DNA of 35,515 nt from an uncultured bacterium (GTDB lineage Bacteria > Vulcanimicrobiota > Vulcanimicrobiia > Vulcanimicrobiales > Vulcanimicrobiaceae): positions 1-35,515 of the forward strand of contig CAIKPM010000026.1 in the NCBI GenBank assembly GCA_903829325.1, read 5' to 3'. The notes below the pieces were generated by a model. The model was not told where the DNA came from, ran no database searches, and saw nothing but the letters and a program-made list of their open reading frames with translations. Positions within the stretch are counted from its first letter, which is position 1; every line of letters begins with the position of its first letter. The translations under genes and the position numbers were made by a program. Below are positions 8,117-16,575 of this stretch, in pieces.

Positions 8117-9225
8117 CGATTGCGTAAATGCGGCGGAACGGGTTCGTTGCGTTGTTCACGCACCCCAGTCAGCGCGGCGTCATACAAATCGCCGACCTCG
8201 CGTGATTTGGGCGCGCGAGCGAGATACAGCGTCGCGTGAGCGAGCGCGTAATGCCCCTCGGGCATGCCCACCACGTGCACGGTCTGCTGTGCAGCAACCG
8301 CGATGCTCAAGGCGTGGGGATCCGCCAGGCCAACATCTTCCGAGGCGAAAATCAGGCAGCGCCGGGCGATAAAGAGCGGATCTTCGCCACCTTCGATCAT
8401 CCGCGCGAGCCAACCGAGCGCACCCGTTGCATCGCTCGCCCGCATACTTTTGATGAAGGCACTAATCGCATCGTAATGCGCCTCACCCCGTTTATCATGA
8501 TACGCTGCCCGCCGTGCCTGAGCCGCCACGACGAGCTCAACCGTGATAAGCCCCGCTGATTCACCGTGTTTTGCGGCTTGCGCTGCAAACTCCAAGGTGT
8601 TCAGAGCCGAACGAGCATCGCCATTGGCATAATTGACCAAATACTGCTCCGCTTCAGGGGTTAAGCTCACCGCCTCGCGGCCCAGCCCTCGTTCGGCATC
8701 AGCTAAAGCGCGAGCAATAATCGTGCTGATATCGGCATCACTGAGCAAATCCAGCACGAAAACCCGCGCCCGCGAGAGCAATGCGCGATTGACTTCGAAC
8801 GCTGGATTTTCCGTGGTCGCGCCAATCAAGGTGAGGGTTCCATCCTCGACATACGGCAAAATTGCGTCTTGTTGCCCCCGATTGAAACGATGAATCTCGT
8901 CGATAAAGACGACGGTCGGGCGGCCAACCGCGCGCAGCCCCTGCGCTTCGGTGACAACCCGGCGCAAATCCGCCACGCCGGCGCTCACCGCAGAAAGCGC
9001 GATAAAATGCGCTTGACTCGCTTTGGCAATCAATTCGGCAAGTGTTGTTTTGCCGGTGCCGGGAGGCCCCCAGAAAATCATCGAGGGTAAACTATCGTGC
9101 TCGATCGCCAGGCGCAACGGCCGCCCAGGACCGATGAGCTGCTCTTGACCGACGTATTCGGCCAAATTCTGCGGCCGCATGCGCACCGCAAGCGGGCGAC
9201 GAGGCTCGCCGAATAGCGAAATCAC
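8113..9225 (-). CDS. rarA: RarA/MgsA family replication-associated AAA+ ATPase, C-terminally short
   Basis: This protein belongs to the RarA/Mgs1/WRNIP1 group, which act at stalled replication forks. The N-terminus [18 protein letters not shown] is typical. Walker A is GPPGTGKT at residues 53-60 and Walker B is [10 protein letters not shown]; sensor 1 ([14 protein letters not shown]) and the sensor-2 helix are present. The MgsA C-terminal domain follows but ends at PVPPHLRNR. Known homologues go on for about 50-60 residues with a YKYPHD...QQYLP-type tail, and nothing here supplies it. At 370 residues it is shorter than the usual 420-450. The GTG start overlaps the stop of the lptA-like gene (GTGA). 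Confidence 0.88.
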   Translation of the reverse strand: MISLFGEPRRPLAVRMRPQNLAEYVGQEQLIGPGRPLRLAIEHDSLPSMIFWGPPGTGKTTLAELIAKASQAHFIALSAVSAGVADLRRVVTEAQGLRAVGRPTVVFIDEIHRFNRGQQDAILPYVEDGTLTLIGATTENPAFEVNRALLSRARVFVLDLLSDADISTIIARALADAERGLGREAVSLTPEAEQYLVNYANGDARSALNTLEFAAQAAKHGESAGLITVELVVAAQARRAAYHDKRGEAHYDAISAFIKSMRASDATGALGWLARMIEGGEDPLFIARRCLIFASEDVGLADPHALSIAVAAQQTVHVVGMPEGHYALAHATLYLARAPKSREVGDLYDAALTGVREQRNEPVPPHLRNR

Positions 9226-9821
9226 CGCTGCACAGGCACCGTAATACGGACGTTATCGTGAGCGGTGATATCTTCGGTGCGAGTATTGTAATCGACCGTA
9301 TCGGCCGCAACCGATTGACCCGCATCGAGAATTTGCACGTGACCAGTCAAATGCAAATCATGCGTTGCATCGTGCAACACACCATGATCGGCAGTGACCG
9401 TGCGCAAGCCTTGAGTGAAATGCACCTGACCATCGGCGGTATACACTTTCGCAGCAAGATCAACACTCAGGCGATTCGTCGTGAGCGTAGAAGCCGCTTG
9501 CGCATGACCACCCGGATTCGGCGCTGGGTGAGCATCTTGGTGCACCACTACGTGACCCTCAATAATGAAGAGACGCTTCTTGCCATTGCCGCTGGCGTGA
9601 TCTCCCGTAATCTGCATGCCGGGGCGCTGCGCCAAAATATGGTGGGGCATGGTAAAATCACCGGTGGTGATGTGATAGTCGGTCGCATCTGTTTGGATCT
9701 GCAAATCACCGGTTTGCAGGCCCATCAGGTCGGCCTGCGCGCAAGCGACCAGAGGCAAACTCAGGCCCAACAACGGCCCGCCAACGATCGCCGCGACTCG
9801 ATGCCAAAATCGAAGTTTCAT
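9222..9821 (-). CDS. lptA: LptA/OstA-like periplasmic LPS-transport protein
   Basis: This 199-residue protein begins with a signal peptide (MKLRFWHRVAAIVGGPLLGL, ending near VACAQA). The mature part is a series of short beta repeats typical of the OstA/LptA jellyroll: LQIQTDATDYHITTGDF, RLFIIEGHVVVHQD, VYTADGQVHFTQGLRTV, DLHLTGHVQILDAGQ, and EDITAHDNVRI. Family members bridge lipopolysaccharide from the inner to the outer membrane. The frame is open well upstream, but ATG 9821 with AGGAG just before it and the signal peptide fixes the start. Other lpt genes are not in the window. Assignment rests on fold pattern, not on close identity. Confidence 0.75.
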   Translation of the reverse strand: MKLRFWHRVAAIVGGPLLGLSLPLVACAQADLMGLQTGDLQIQTDATDYHITTGDFTMPHHILAQRPGMQITGDHASGNGKKRLFIIEGHVVVHQDAHPAPNPGGHAQAASTLTTNRLSVDLAAKVYTADGQVHFTQGLRTVTADHGVLHDATHDLHLTGHVQILDAGQSVAADTVDYNTRTEDITAHDNVRITVPVQR

Positions 9822-9828
9822 CTGCTCC

Positions 9829-10473
9829 TCATACCACACCGAAGTCGCGGAGCCATGTAGCCAGCTGCGATTTCGCCAAGGCGCCCTCGCGTAGCATCTG
9901 CGGCGGAGCCAGCGTAAAATCGACCACACTCGACTCACGGCGCTGCTGAGTCGGGCCAGCGTCCACAAAAAGATCCGCCTCGGGCAAGGCGGCTTCCTCA
10001 ACAGCGGTGCCAGCATACGCCTCGGCGCCACTGAGGTTGGCGCTGGTCGAGGCCAAGGGCCCAGTCTGCTCCAAGAGTTGCTGCAGCCACGGATGCGCGG
10101 GCACGCGTAAGCCCAACGTAGCCGCGCCAGCCGTCACTTCCGGCGCAATCGCAGCCGGGCGAGGCACGATCAGAGTTAAAGGGCCCGGCAAGAAGCACCG
10201 TGCAGCGGCAGACGCCAACGAACTCTTCACCTCACCGACGCGCAACAGCTCAGGCACCGAGGCGCACACAAGACTCAATGGCTTATGCGCGGGCCGTCCT
10301 TTACTCGCGTAAATCCGAGCAAGCGCCTCAAGCCGATTCGGCAAGCACACCAATCCATACACCGTGTCAGTGGGAACAATCACCGTTCCACCACGAGCGA
10401 GCACGGCCGACACCGCTGCGATAATGGGTGCTTGCGGAGTCAACCGAGCGTCAAGAAATTCCACGATCAGCAA
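9829..10473 (-). CDS. tsaC: L-threonylcarbamoyladenylate synthase (Sua5/YwlC/TsaC family)
   Basis: This 214-residue protein has the YrdC-domain signature: GGTVIVPTDTVYGLVCLP, the basic motif YASKGRPAHKPLSLV, CFLPGPLTLIVPR, LGLRVPAHPWL and TSANLSGAEA. The enzyme makes threonylcarbamoyl-AMP for the universal tRNA t6A37 modification. The length is that of the short TsaC/YrdC form, without the Sua5 C-terminal domain. The start is probably TTG 10473 with no clear ribosome binding site; a GTG lies at 10464. It follows murA by 11 bases. Confidence 0.9.
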   Translation of the reverse strand: MLIVEFLDARLTPQAPIIAAVSAVLARGGTVIVPTDTVYGLVCLPNRLEALARIYASKGRPAHKPLSLVCASVPELLRVGEVKSSLASAAARCFLPGPLTLIVPRPAAIAPEVTAGAATLGLRVPAHPWLQQLLEQTGPLASTSANLSGAEAYAGTAVEEAALPEADLFVDAGPTQQRRESSVVDFTLAPPQMLREGALAKSQLATWLRDFGVV

Positions 10474-10484
10474 CGGAGCGCCAG

Positions 10485-11846
10485 CTAAGATGTAGTCGGC
10501 GTAATTTTCGGATACATACTCGTCTCGAACGCACCGACTGGCTCCATCACCGAGGTGATCCCACTCGTGCGTTGCACCTGCGCACCAAGGCTAGAGAGCA
10601 TTTCTTCTAAGCGTTCGTAGCCGCGATCAAGATATTGCAATTCAAGAATCTCAGTGACGCCTTCCGCAACCAAAGCGGCCAGTACCAAACCCGCACCAGC
10701 ACGGATATCCGGCACTTCGACCGGAGCGCCGCTCAAAGGCAAACCGCCACGCACAAGGGCGGTGTTATTATCCATGCCAACCCGAATATCGGCTCCCATA
10801 CGCGTCAATTCATTGATATAAGAAAAGCGCGCATTAAAAATGTTTTCTTGTACGACACTCGTACCAGGGGTCGTACATAAAAACGTCAGCATTTGTGGTT
10901 GTAAATCAGTCGGAAAGCCAGGATAGGGCGCAGTGACGATGTCTGTCCCGGCATGAATGTGCTCAGCTTGTATGCGCAGCCAATCGTCTCCATGAGTGAT
11001 TTTCGCGCCACATTCCTCAAGCTTCTGCGTCAGAATATCGAGGTGACCAGGGACGCAATTCGTCACCGTGACATCGCCGCGAGTCGCAGCACCAAACAAT
11101 AAGAAGCTCCCCGCAACAATCCGATCGGGGATCACGGTATATTCAATGCCGCGCAATTCACGAACGCCATCGATCACCAGTTCGAGACCACCGATTCCTT
11201 GAATCCGCGCGCCCATCTGCACTAGCATGTTGGCCAAATCGGTCACTTCCGGCTCGATCGCAACATTACGAATGGTGGTGGTGCCACGAGCAAGGACAGC
11301 CGCCAGCATCGCATTTTTGCTCGCACCGACGCTTGGCATCCGCAGATTGATCACGCCGCCCTCAAGCATACCGCCACGTGCGCGCGCTACAAAAAACCCA
11401 TGTTCGTGCGAGACATCCGCACCTAAAGCACGTAGCGCATCCTCGTGCATATCGGTAGCTCGCGTCCCCAATACGCATCCCCCCGGCAAGGGGACTTCCG
11501 CGAGACCAAAGCGCGCAAGTAAGGGACCGACGATATCGAAGGAAGCAGCCAGCTTGCGCACCAGCGTGTAGGGCGCGCGGGTCGTGTTAACCCCGCTGGG
11601 GTCGATGATCAACGTATCATCGTCTTCACGGCGCACTTTGGCCCCTAAGGCCTCGAGCAATGACCACATCACCGAGACGTCGGTGATGCGAGGAACGCCA
11701 TGCAAAATCGTCGGCCCGTGGGCGAGCAGAGCTGCGGCCATAATAGGGAGGGCGGCATTCTTGGCCCCGTGGATCGGCACCGAACCATGCAGCCGATAGC
11801 CGCCGCGCACGCGCAGGGTTGTTTCCAAACGATCAAGCGGATTCAT
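10485..11846 (-). CDS. murA: UDP-N-acetylglucosamine 1-carboxyvinyltransferase
   Basis: This enzyme adds enolpyruvate to UDP-GlcNAc, the first committed step of peptidoglycan synthesis. The protein is about 453 residues from ATG 11846. The conserved KN pair (K29-N30, in HGAKNAALPIMAA) and the active-site cysteine C124 in PLPGGCVLGTRATDMH are present. Because the Cys is kept rather than Asp, the family's usual fosfomycin target residue is intact. Later motifs include PSVGASKNAMLAA and YPGFPTDLQPQM. The frame is open to a TTG at 11894, but the family start context favours 11846. It is the first gene of a nine-gene minus-strand run. Confidence 0.95.
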   Translation of the reverse strand: MNPLDRLETTLRVRGGYRLHGSVPIHGAKNAALPIMAAALLAHGPTILHGVPRITDVSVMWSLLEALGAKVRREDDDTLIIDPSGVNTTRAPYTLVRKLAASFDIVGPLLARFGLAEVPLPGGCVLGTRATDMHEDALRALGADVSHEHGFFVARARGGMLEGGVINLRMPSVGASKNAMLAAVLARGTTTIRNVAIEPEVTDLANMLVQMGARIQGIGGLELVIDGVRELRGIEYTVIPDRIVAGSFLLFGAATRGDVTVTNCVPGHLDILTQKLEECGAKITHGDDWLRIQAEHIHAGTDIVTAPYPGFPTDLQPQMLTFLCTTPGTSVVQENIFNARFSYINELTRMGADIRVGMDNNTALVRGGLPLSGAPVEVPDIRAGAGLVLAALVAEGVTEILELQYLDRGYERLEEMLSSLGAQVQRTSGITSVMEPVGAFETSMYPKITPTTS

Positions 11847-12035
11847 CACGCCGAACGTTCTGCATCGCCCGCAGCTCTGCCTCGCTAGGACCAAAGCCTC
11901 AGACGAGTCCTCTTTCCAAAGTAGCTGCTCATGACGTTAAATAGGAATATCTCTTTATATCATGGTCCATCCCTCGAAAATTCATATTTTTTATAGCGTC
12001 TGATAATTTTATACTTCTTTTGTGCGTTGGTGGTT

Positions 12036-12995
12036 ATGTCAAATAATACAATTGGAAATGCGGGAGTCGTCAATGCCGAAGTGGCTTTGTACCAACAACA
12101 GCTACAACAACAACAACTCAACGAGTACGCAGCAGCAATTGCAAACGAAGCAGCCAGTGTAAATCAACAATTCATCCAGTCTGAGGCTGCACTGCAGAAC
12201 GCTGGGACACTCGACGACGACGATGACGACGCCTTAGATTCTGCATTGACTGGTCTGAGCGGACCATCCAGTGCACAATCTTCGCCAGCGCTCGGCTTGA
12301 ATAACAGTTCGCTTGGCAATTCCGTCGATCAAATGTTGCAAGTCCAACAACTCTTAGCGCTATTTCAACAAATTTCTCAAGCGGAAGCGAATCCAACTAG
12401 CTCGACAAATAATACGGGCGCGGTTCAAGCTACAAACGCATCGACCAGTCCGGGGACTGATTTCGCCAAGTCATTTGATATCAAATCTTGGGGCGATCCA
12501 CATATTACCACCACCGTCGATGGCCAGTCGACCCCGCAAGCAAACAATATGCAGAGTCAAAATGATCTGGTCAATCTTGGACAATCGATCGCGGGTGGTT
12601 ACCGAGTTTCGACGGTGGTCAGTCAGCCTGACGCGAACGGCATCACGCTCAATCAAGCCGTGAGTGTTCATCTCGATAACGGTGCTAAACTCACCGACAC
12701 GTTTGATCCAAGCACAAAAACAATTTCCGCATCGCTCGTAACCGGGAATGTCACCTCGCAGCTAGCGCCTGGCTCGAAAATTTCCTTAGGCAACAACGAC
12801 ACCGCAGTCGTCAACGCTGATGGTTCGTTAACGATCAACGCCAGTAACTCACAAACCGGCGCAACCGTGCAAACGGCCATCACGGGCAACGGCAAAGGCC
12901 TCGACGTCGATACCAGTGGCACCAATGTCCATTTTGGCGGCTATGCGGCGTTGGAAGTCAACACGCAAAACTTTTTAAAGAACACAACGGTCTAG
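12036..12995 (+). CDS. Secreted/surface protein with GDPH (DUF1521/VWD-like) autocleavage motif
   Basis: This 319-residue protein has no signal peptide. The N-terminal third is rich in Gln, Asn and Ala (LYQQQLQQQQLNEYAAA) and contains a run of acidic residues (LDDDDDDALD). The C-terminal half starts with SFDIKSWGDPHITTTVDG and continues as a low-complexity beta-rich domain (SVHLDNGAKLTDTF, GSLTINASNSQTG). The GD-PH core matches DUF1521, the metal-ion-inducible autocleavage domain of rhizobial NopE effectors, and also VWD domains; both cleave between Asp and Pro. Asp154-Pro155 would be the bond here. The start is ATG 12036; a TTG nine bases upstream is less likely. A TATACT at 12010-12015 is a possible -10. 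Confidence 0.6.
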   Translation: MSNNTIGNAGVVNAEVALYQQQLQQQQLNEYAAAIANEAASVNQQFIQSEAALQNAGTLDDDDDDALDSALTGLSGPSSAQSSPALGLNNSSLGNSVDQMLQVQQLLALFQQISQAEANPTSSTNNTGAVQATNASTSPGTDFAKSFDIKSWGDPHITTTVDGQSTPQANNMQSQNDLVNLGQSIAGGYRVSTVVSQPDANGITLNQAVSVHLDNGAKLTDTFDPSTKTISASLVTGNVTSQLAPGSKISLGNNDTAVVNADGSLTINASNSQTGATVQTAITGNGKGLDVDTSGTNVHFGGYAALEVNTQNFLKNTTV

Positions 12996-13660
12996 CCAGG
13001 CGCAAGGACGTTCTGGGTCATCATAATCCCCAGCCCAGCTTCAAAACCAACGACCAAATACGGAGCGAACGCCATGGGCTCATGGCTTCGCTTCGTTATT
13101 TTGGCATAGACAATCATTGCAATGCACGAAAGCGTGGTAGTAAAAAACGCGAGAGGCCCCAGGAACGCCCCGCCGAGCGCGACCAGTTTCACATCGCCCC
13201 AGCCCATGCCGAGTCCTTTGGAACGATAGGCTTGTAAGGCGAATGGCGCGGTCAACAACAACGCGCCGATCAGCACGAACCATTCACGCCCCAAGAGGCT
13301 CATCAACAAGAGCAATAGCGTCGCTGGAACGGTGCACCAATCGGGGACGATGCCACAACGCGCATCGCAATACCATGCGGAAATCAAGCACGCGCTCAAT
13401 AATCCCAGCGCAACGGTTTTTAAGAAGGGCTCGACCAGAAGCGGAAGATTGGGGTGGTCGCCAATGCTTAACATGTGCCTTGCCGACAAAACCGAGATAA
13501 GCAATGTGGTTGCGTACATCCACATGATCGGCGGTTGCCCCGGTGCCGGGCCGTCGGCAAAGGGTTCGACCTTAGCGCAAACCCGCTGACTGAAGCGAAT
13601 GGCCAAATACGCGGTCCCACCAAAAATCATGATGCTCAAAAGCGCAAAAAGATACTGCAC
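12992..13660 (-). CDS. Prepilin peptidase, A24 family (TadV/CpaA-like)
   Basis: This 222-residue polytopic membrane aspartyl protease lacks the PilD methylase domain. The two catalytic aspartates are D99 in SAWYCDARCGIVPDWC and D156 in the GxGD-type motif GMGWGDVKLVALGGAFLG. Such enzymes remove the leader of Flp pilin and TadE/TadF pseudopilins on the inner face of the inner membrane. No pilin gene is adjacent, but TadE-like substrates with the correct Gly/Glu signature occur 17 kb away in this window. Its stop and that of the GDPH-protein gene share the tetranucleotide CTAG at 12992-12995. Confidence 0.85.
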   Translation of the reverse strand: MQYLFALLSIMIFGGTAYLAIRFSQRVCAKVEPFADGPAPGQPPIMWMYATTLLISVLSARHMLSIGDHPNLPLLVEPFLKTVALGLLSACLISAWYCDARCGIVPDWCTVPATLLLLLMSLLGREWFVLIGALLLTAPFALQAYRSKGLGMGWGDVKLVALGGAFLGPLAFFTTTLSCIAMIVYAKITKRSHEPMAFAPYLVVGFEAGLGIMMTQNVLAPG

Positions 13661-13742
13661 GCATGCCTCCTAGCCCGTGTTACCTTAGCTCAGCTTCGGC
13701 AAAAATTCGCAAAACCAGTACAATCCGCAGCGACCCGAGCGA

Positions 13743-13772
13743 TTGACTAGGTTCTCATCCTTCTGTTAAGAT
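13743..13772 (+). promoter_or_regulatory. Putative promoter of the phd/vapC-type operon
   Basis: TTGACT (13743-13748) and TAAGAT (13767-13772) are separated by 18 bases, a reasonable sigma-70-type match upstream of the antitoxin gene. Usage is inferred. Confidence 0.45.
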
Positions 13773-13783
13773 GAAGCGAAATG

Positions 13784-13799
13784 AGCTAGATTAGCTAGA
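13784..13799 (+). repeat. Direct repeat AGCTAGA-TT-AGCTAGA, possible antitoxin operator
   Basis: Two exact seven-base copies (13784-13790 and 13793-13799), nine bases apart, lie between the putative promoter and the antitoxin start. Their position suits a repressor site in the untranslated leader. Phd operators are often palindromic, so this is only a candidate. Confidence 0.35.
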
Positions 13800-13819
13800 C
13801 ACGAACGGGACGCACGACA

Positions 13820-14062
13820 ATGATGGAATGGCAACTTGCAGACGCGAAAAACCGCTTTAGCGACGTCGTCACGAAAGCTCTGACGCTTGGGCCTCAGCGC
13901 GTCCGCCGACGTGGCCAGAGCGTGGTCATTCTCTCGGAACACGAATACCAACGTTTAACTGGTGCGCGGCCAAATTTCATCGATTTTTTATTGGCCTTTC
14001 CCGATATTACCGATCTCGATCTCACTCGCGACACTTCAGCATCTCGCGACATAAAGCTGTGA
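13820..14062 (+). CDS. Phd/YefM-type antitoxin
   Basis: This 80-residue protein has the Phd/YefM N-terminus: WQLADAKNRFSDVVTKAL, then GPQRVRRRGQSVVILSEHEYQRL. That is the usual beta-alpha DNA-binding core. The C-terminal tail (about residues 50-80) is acidic and would occupy the toxin. Two start codons stand in tandem (13820 and 13823); MEWQ is the more usual start. Its stop overlaps the PIN-toxin GTG as GTGA. The pair is a type II toxin-antitoxin module of the Phd-VapC/FitB combination. Confidence 0.85.
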   Translation: MMEWQLADAKNRFSDVVTKALTLGPQRVRRRGQSVVILSEHEYQRLTGARPNFIDFLLAFPDITDLDLTRDTSASRDIKL

Positions 14063-14487
14063 AGATTTTACTCGACACTTGTGCTTTGAGTGAAATCATT
14101 TCGCCAAAAGGCTCTGATTCACTCAAGCATTACGTTGCGAGGTGCGCTCCTGATGACGTGTTTCTGAGCGTGGTCACCCTTGGCGAAATCATGAAGGGAG
14201 TCGAGCTCTTACCGAGCGGCAAGCGCAAGCTTGATCTGCAGTTTAGCCTCAACGCACTTCAAGTTGAATTCGATAATCGAATTGTGCCAGTCACTCCTGA
14301 CATTGCAATACTTTGGGGGAAAATACTCGCCCGCGAAAAGAAACGTGGGCACAATTTGCCTGCAATCGATGTTTTGTTAGCGGCAACGGCAATCGCGAAC
14401 GGGCTTGTCCTCGTGACACGAAATACCAAAGATTTCGAGCAAACGGGAGCACAGCTGATCAATCCGTGGATACCGGGTAAAGAATAG
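14059..14487 (+). CDS. PIN-domain ribonuclease toxin, VapC/FitB-like
   Basis: This 142-residue protein has the acidic PIN active site in order: D6 in LLDTCALSEII, E43 in VTLGEIMKGVEL, D104 in LPAIDVLLAATAIANG and D125 in TRNTKDFEQTGAQLINPW. VapC-type toxins cut tRNA or rRNA. The SEII and LPAIDxLLAATA patterns are those of the FitB-like branch. The GTG start is coupled to the antitoxin stop. All catalytic acids are present, so the toxin looks functional. Confidence 0.88.
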   Translation: MKILLDTCALSEIISPKGSDSLKHYVARCAPDDVFLSVVTLGEIMKGVELLPSGKRKLDLQFSLNALQVEFDNRIVPVTPDIAILWGKILAREKKRGHNLPAIDVLLAATAIANGLVLVTRNTKDFEQTGAQLINPWIPGKE

Positions 14488-14509
14488 TTCGCAGTATAAG
14501 CAGCCGGGA

Positions 14510-15826
14510 ATGAATCAACCGACGCTCAGCCGTGCGCTGTCATTTTTTGATGTTTCCATGTTGTCGGCCGCGTCGATGGGCCCGGCGTATAGCCTCGCCT
14601 CGACGATGGGGCCGATGGTCGCAATCGCCGGCGCTGGAGCACCGCTCTCACTCGTGCTTGTGACCTTGTGTATGGGGTGTATCGCTTGCTCGTATAACGC
14701 ACTTTCACATCGCTTCCCAGCGGCAGGTTCGGCCTACTCCTGGAGCTATCGAGCATTCGGACGCTATGCCGGTGCATTTATTGCCTGGGTATTAATGGTA
14801 GCAAATGTGTTTGCAATTCTTGCGACAGCGATTCCAGCGGGGACATACACGCTTGATTTACTTGCTCCAAGCCATGCCGATTCGATCATGTGGGTGGCGC
14901 TCGTCTCCGTCTTGTGGGTGATTATTAGCGGAGTATTGCTGGCCGCTGGCGTGCGCCCAACCGCTGGGGTAACGGCGTATTTACTAATTGCCGAGGTGGT
15001 TGTGCTGGGGCTCAGTGCCTTATTTGCTCGGTTGCAGCACCCGATTGCGACGATTGCCTCACAGGGGTCGATTCACGTTGGCGCCGTTGGCGTGCTCGGA
15101 GCAATGATCTTAGGTCTGTGGATGATCGATGGCTGGGAATTATCAGCTGCGACCTCCGAAGAAGCCACGCACGAGCGAGCGGCAGGTCACGGTGGTATCG
15201 TAGCGTTGGTATTCATGAGCGTGACGCTCTTCGTGTGCATGTCAGGCTATCTTCATTTGTTGGGACCAGGAGCGTTTTCCGGGCGTGAGGCCGACGCAAT
15301 GACCGTAGTGGGCACGGGTTTAGGTGGCTGGTGGCGCATACTTATCGTTGTCACGGTACTCATCTCGACATCTGCTTCTCTCTGGACGACGATGCTCTAT
15401 CTCACGCGAAGCCTGTATGCGATGGGGCGCGATGGTATTATTTGGCCGATTTTAGCGGTATTGCATACAGATGCGACTCCACGCCGTGCATTATTGTTCG
15501 TGACCATCGTCAGTGCTCTTTTGACGGCGCTTTCCGGCATTTCTCCATCGGTGAGCGATGCATTAACGCTAGCACTGTCGGGGTCCGGAGTTTTTCTCGG
15601 GTTATTATTTGTCAGCTCAGCAGCTGCGGCGATAAAATTAATCGCGCATCGGGCGGTACGTCTTGTTTCGATGATCGGACTCCTAGGCATCGCCTGCGCA
15701 ATCATCGCCGAGCTAGCGATGCCGGCCAACACAGCGCTGCGCTGGTCGAGCCTCCTCGGCCTCGCGCTGGGATGTGGGTTTGCATATTGGCGCGGGCGTG
15801 AGGGCAACGCTTGTCAGCACTGGTGA
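14510..15826 (+). CDS. APC-superfamily amino acid permease
   Basis: This 438-residue protein is almost entirely hydrophobic, with about 12 predicted membrane segments. The N-terminal helix MLSAASMGPAYSLASTMGPM and the FPAAGSAYSWSYRAFGRYAG segment match the first transmembrane helix and following loop of APC transporters. A later motif, YLTRSLYAMGRDGIIWPILA with the following AtPRRALL, matches the conserved helix 8 region. The substrate is probably an amino acid or polyamine but cannot be named. It starts 22 bases after the PIN toxin and shows no other link to it. Confidence 0.82.
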   Translation: MNQPTLSRALSFFDVSMLSAASMGPAYSLASTMGPMVAIAGAGAPLSLVLVTLCMGCIACSYNALSHRFPAAGSAYSWSYRAFGRYAGAFIAWVLMVANVFAILATAIPAGTYTLDLLAPSHADSIMWVALVSVLWVIISGVLLAAGVRPTAGVTAYLLIAEVVVLGLSALFARLQHPIATIASQGSIHVGAVGVLGAMILGLWMIDGWELSAATSEEATHERAAGHGGIVALVFMSVTLFVCMSGYLHLLGPGAFSGREADAMTVVGTGLGGWWRILIVVTVLISTSASLWTTMLYLTRSLYAMGRDGIIWPILAVLHTDATPRRALLFVTIVSALLTALSGISPSVSDALTLALSGSGVFLGLLFVSSAAAAIKLIAHRAVRLVSMIGLLGIACAIIAELAMPANTALRWSSLLGLALGCGFAYWRGREGNACQHW

Positions 15827-15874
15827 AATGCGTGAATAGGCACTACGCCTTCTTCTTTACCGGAGATCAGCCAC

Positions 15875-16351
15875 ATGATCGCTTCATTCACGCTTGCAGA
15901 TCCGTTTGAGCAGAAATTACGCCTTTTGGGCGATGCATTCGAACACGCCGAAACCAACTCCATTCCCCTGAAAAATCTTGCCGGCACAGTGCTTCCCAAA
16001 GTCTTATCGGTCGTACGCAAGACAATGCTGCCAGCGACAGTCGGCATCGACACCCTGCGTTGTCTCTCGAGCTTTATGGCGGATGGACTCAAAATCGGAG
16101 AACACCTTGAGCGTACCGGTGCAGATATTTTAGGCGAATTTGCCGGCAGCTTCGCGGGCCGAGCAGCGGGCGCAGCGGTTGGTGAAGCGATTGGTAGCGG
16201 TATCGGCACCGTCTTGGGAGGTCCGCTCGGATGTGTACCCGGTACCGCAATCGGAGAAGCTGTGGGCAGCGTGCTCGGCAGTATCGAGGGTTCCTGGGCA
16301 GGAGCAAAGGGCAGCGAATATCTCTTTAGGCGCCTCGACTCAGCAGCTTAA
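15875..16351 (+). CDS. Glycine-zipper protein of unknown function
   Basis: This is a 158-residue protein. Residues about 1-85 are a mixed helical domain; residues about 88-145 are a Gly/Ala-rich hydrophobic stretch with repeated GxxxG spacing (FAGSFAGRAAGAAVGEAIGS, GIGTVLGGPLGCVPGTAIGE, AVGSVLGSIEGSWAGAKG). Such glycine zippers usually pack against each other in membranes. No signal peptide is evident. A GGAG ribosome binding site lies upstream at a longer than usual distance. I do not recognise the family. Confidence 0.55.
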   Translation: MIASFTLADPFEQKLRLLGDAFEHAETNSIPLKNLAGTVLPKVLSVVRKTMLPATVGIDTLRCLSSFMADGLKIGEHLERTGADILGEFAGSFAGRAAGAAVGEAIGSGIGTVLGGPLGCVPGTAIGEAVGSVLGSIEGSWAGAKGSEYLFRRLDSAA

Positions 16352-16404
16352 CAGGGCACCGAAGCAAAGCTAGCCATAGCTCGATCCCGTTTCGCCTCAG
16401 CCCC

Positions 16405-16435
16405 AAATAACAACAAAGACGCCATCGCTAGCGTC
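16405..16435 (-). terminator. Probable intrinsic terminator of tRNA-Ala
   Basis: Read on the minus strand, GACGC (16435-16431) pairs with GCGTC (16422-16418) around an 8-base loop and is followed by a U-rich tail, TTTGTTGTTATTT. It begins 12 bases past the tRNA 3' end. The stem is short, so confidence is moderate. Confidence 0.45.
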
Positions 16436-16447
16436 GTGTTGAAGTCG

Positions 16448-16523
16448 TGGTGGAGATGTGCGGATTCGAACCGCAGACCCCTTACATGCGAAGCAAGTGC
16501 TCTACCAACTGAGCTACACCCCC
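16448..16523 (-). tRNA. tRNA-Ala (anticodon CGC)
   Basis: The minus-strand sequence folds into a 76-base cloverleaf: acceptor stem GGGGGTG with CATCTCC, D-arm GCTCAGTTGGTAGAGC, anticodon stem CTTGC/GTAAG with loop TTCGCAT, T-arm TGCGG-TTCGAAT-CCGCA, and an encoded CCA end. The anticodon CGC reads GCG alanine codons. The acceptor stem has the G3-U70 wobble pair, the main identity element read by AlaRS. Confidence 0.96.
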
Positions 16524-16575
16524 ACGCCGAGCGAATCGATTCGCCCGATTTTGCGCAATAGCCTTCGCCTAGCTC

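Noticed and set aside
9258-9860. 200-codon plus-strand frame opposite the lptA-like gene
   Set aside because: The minus-strand frame has a signal peptide, ribosome binding site and beta repeats; the opposite frame has no recognisable protein pattern.
16140-16320. Bacteriocin assignment for the glycine-zipper protein
   Set aside because: No double-glycine leader, immunity gene or dedicated exporter is nearby.
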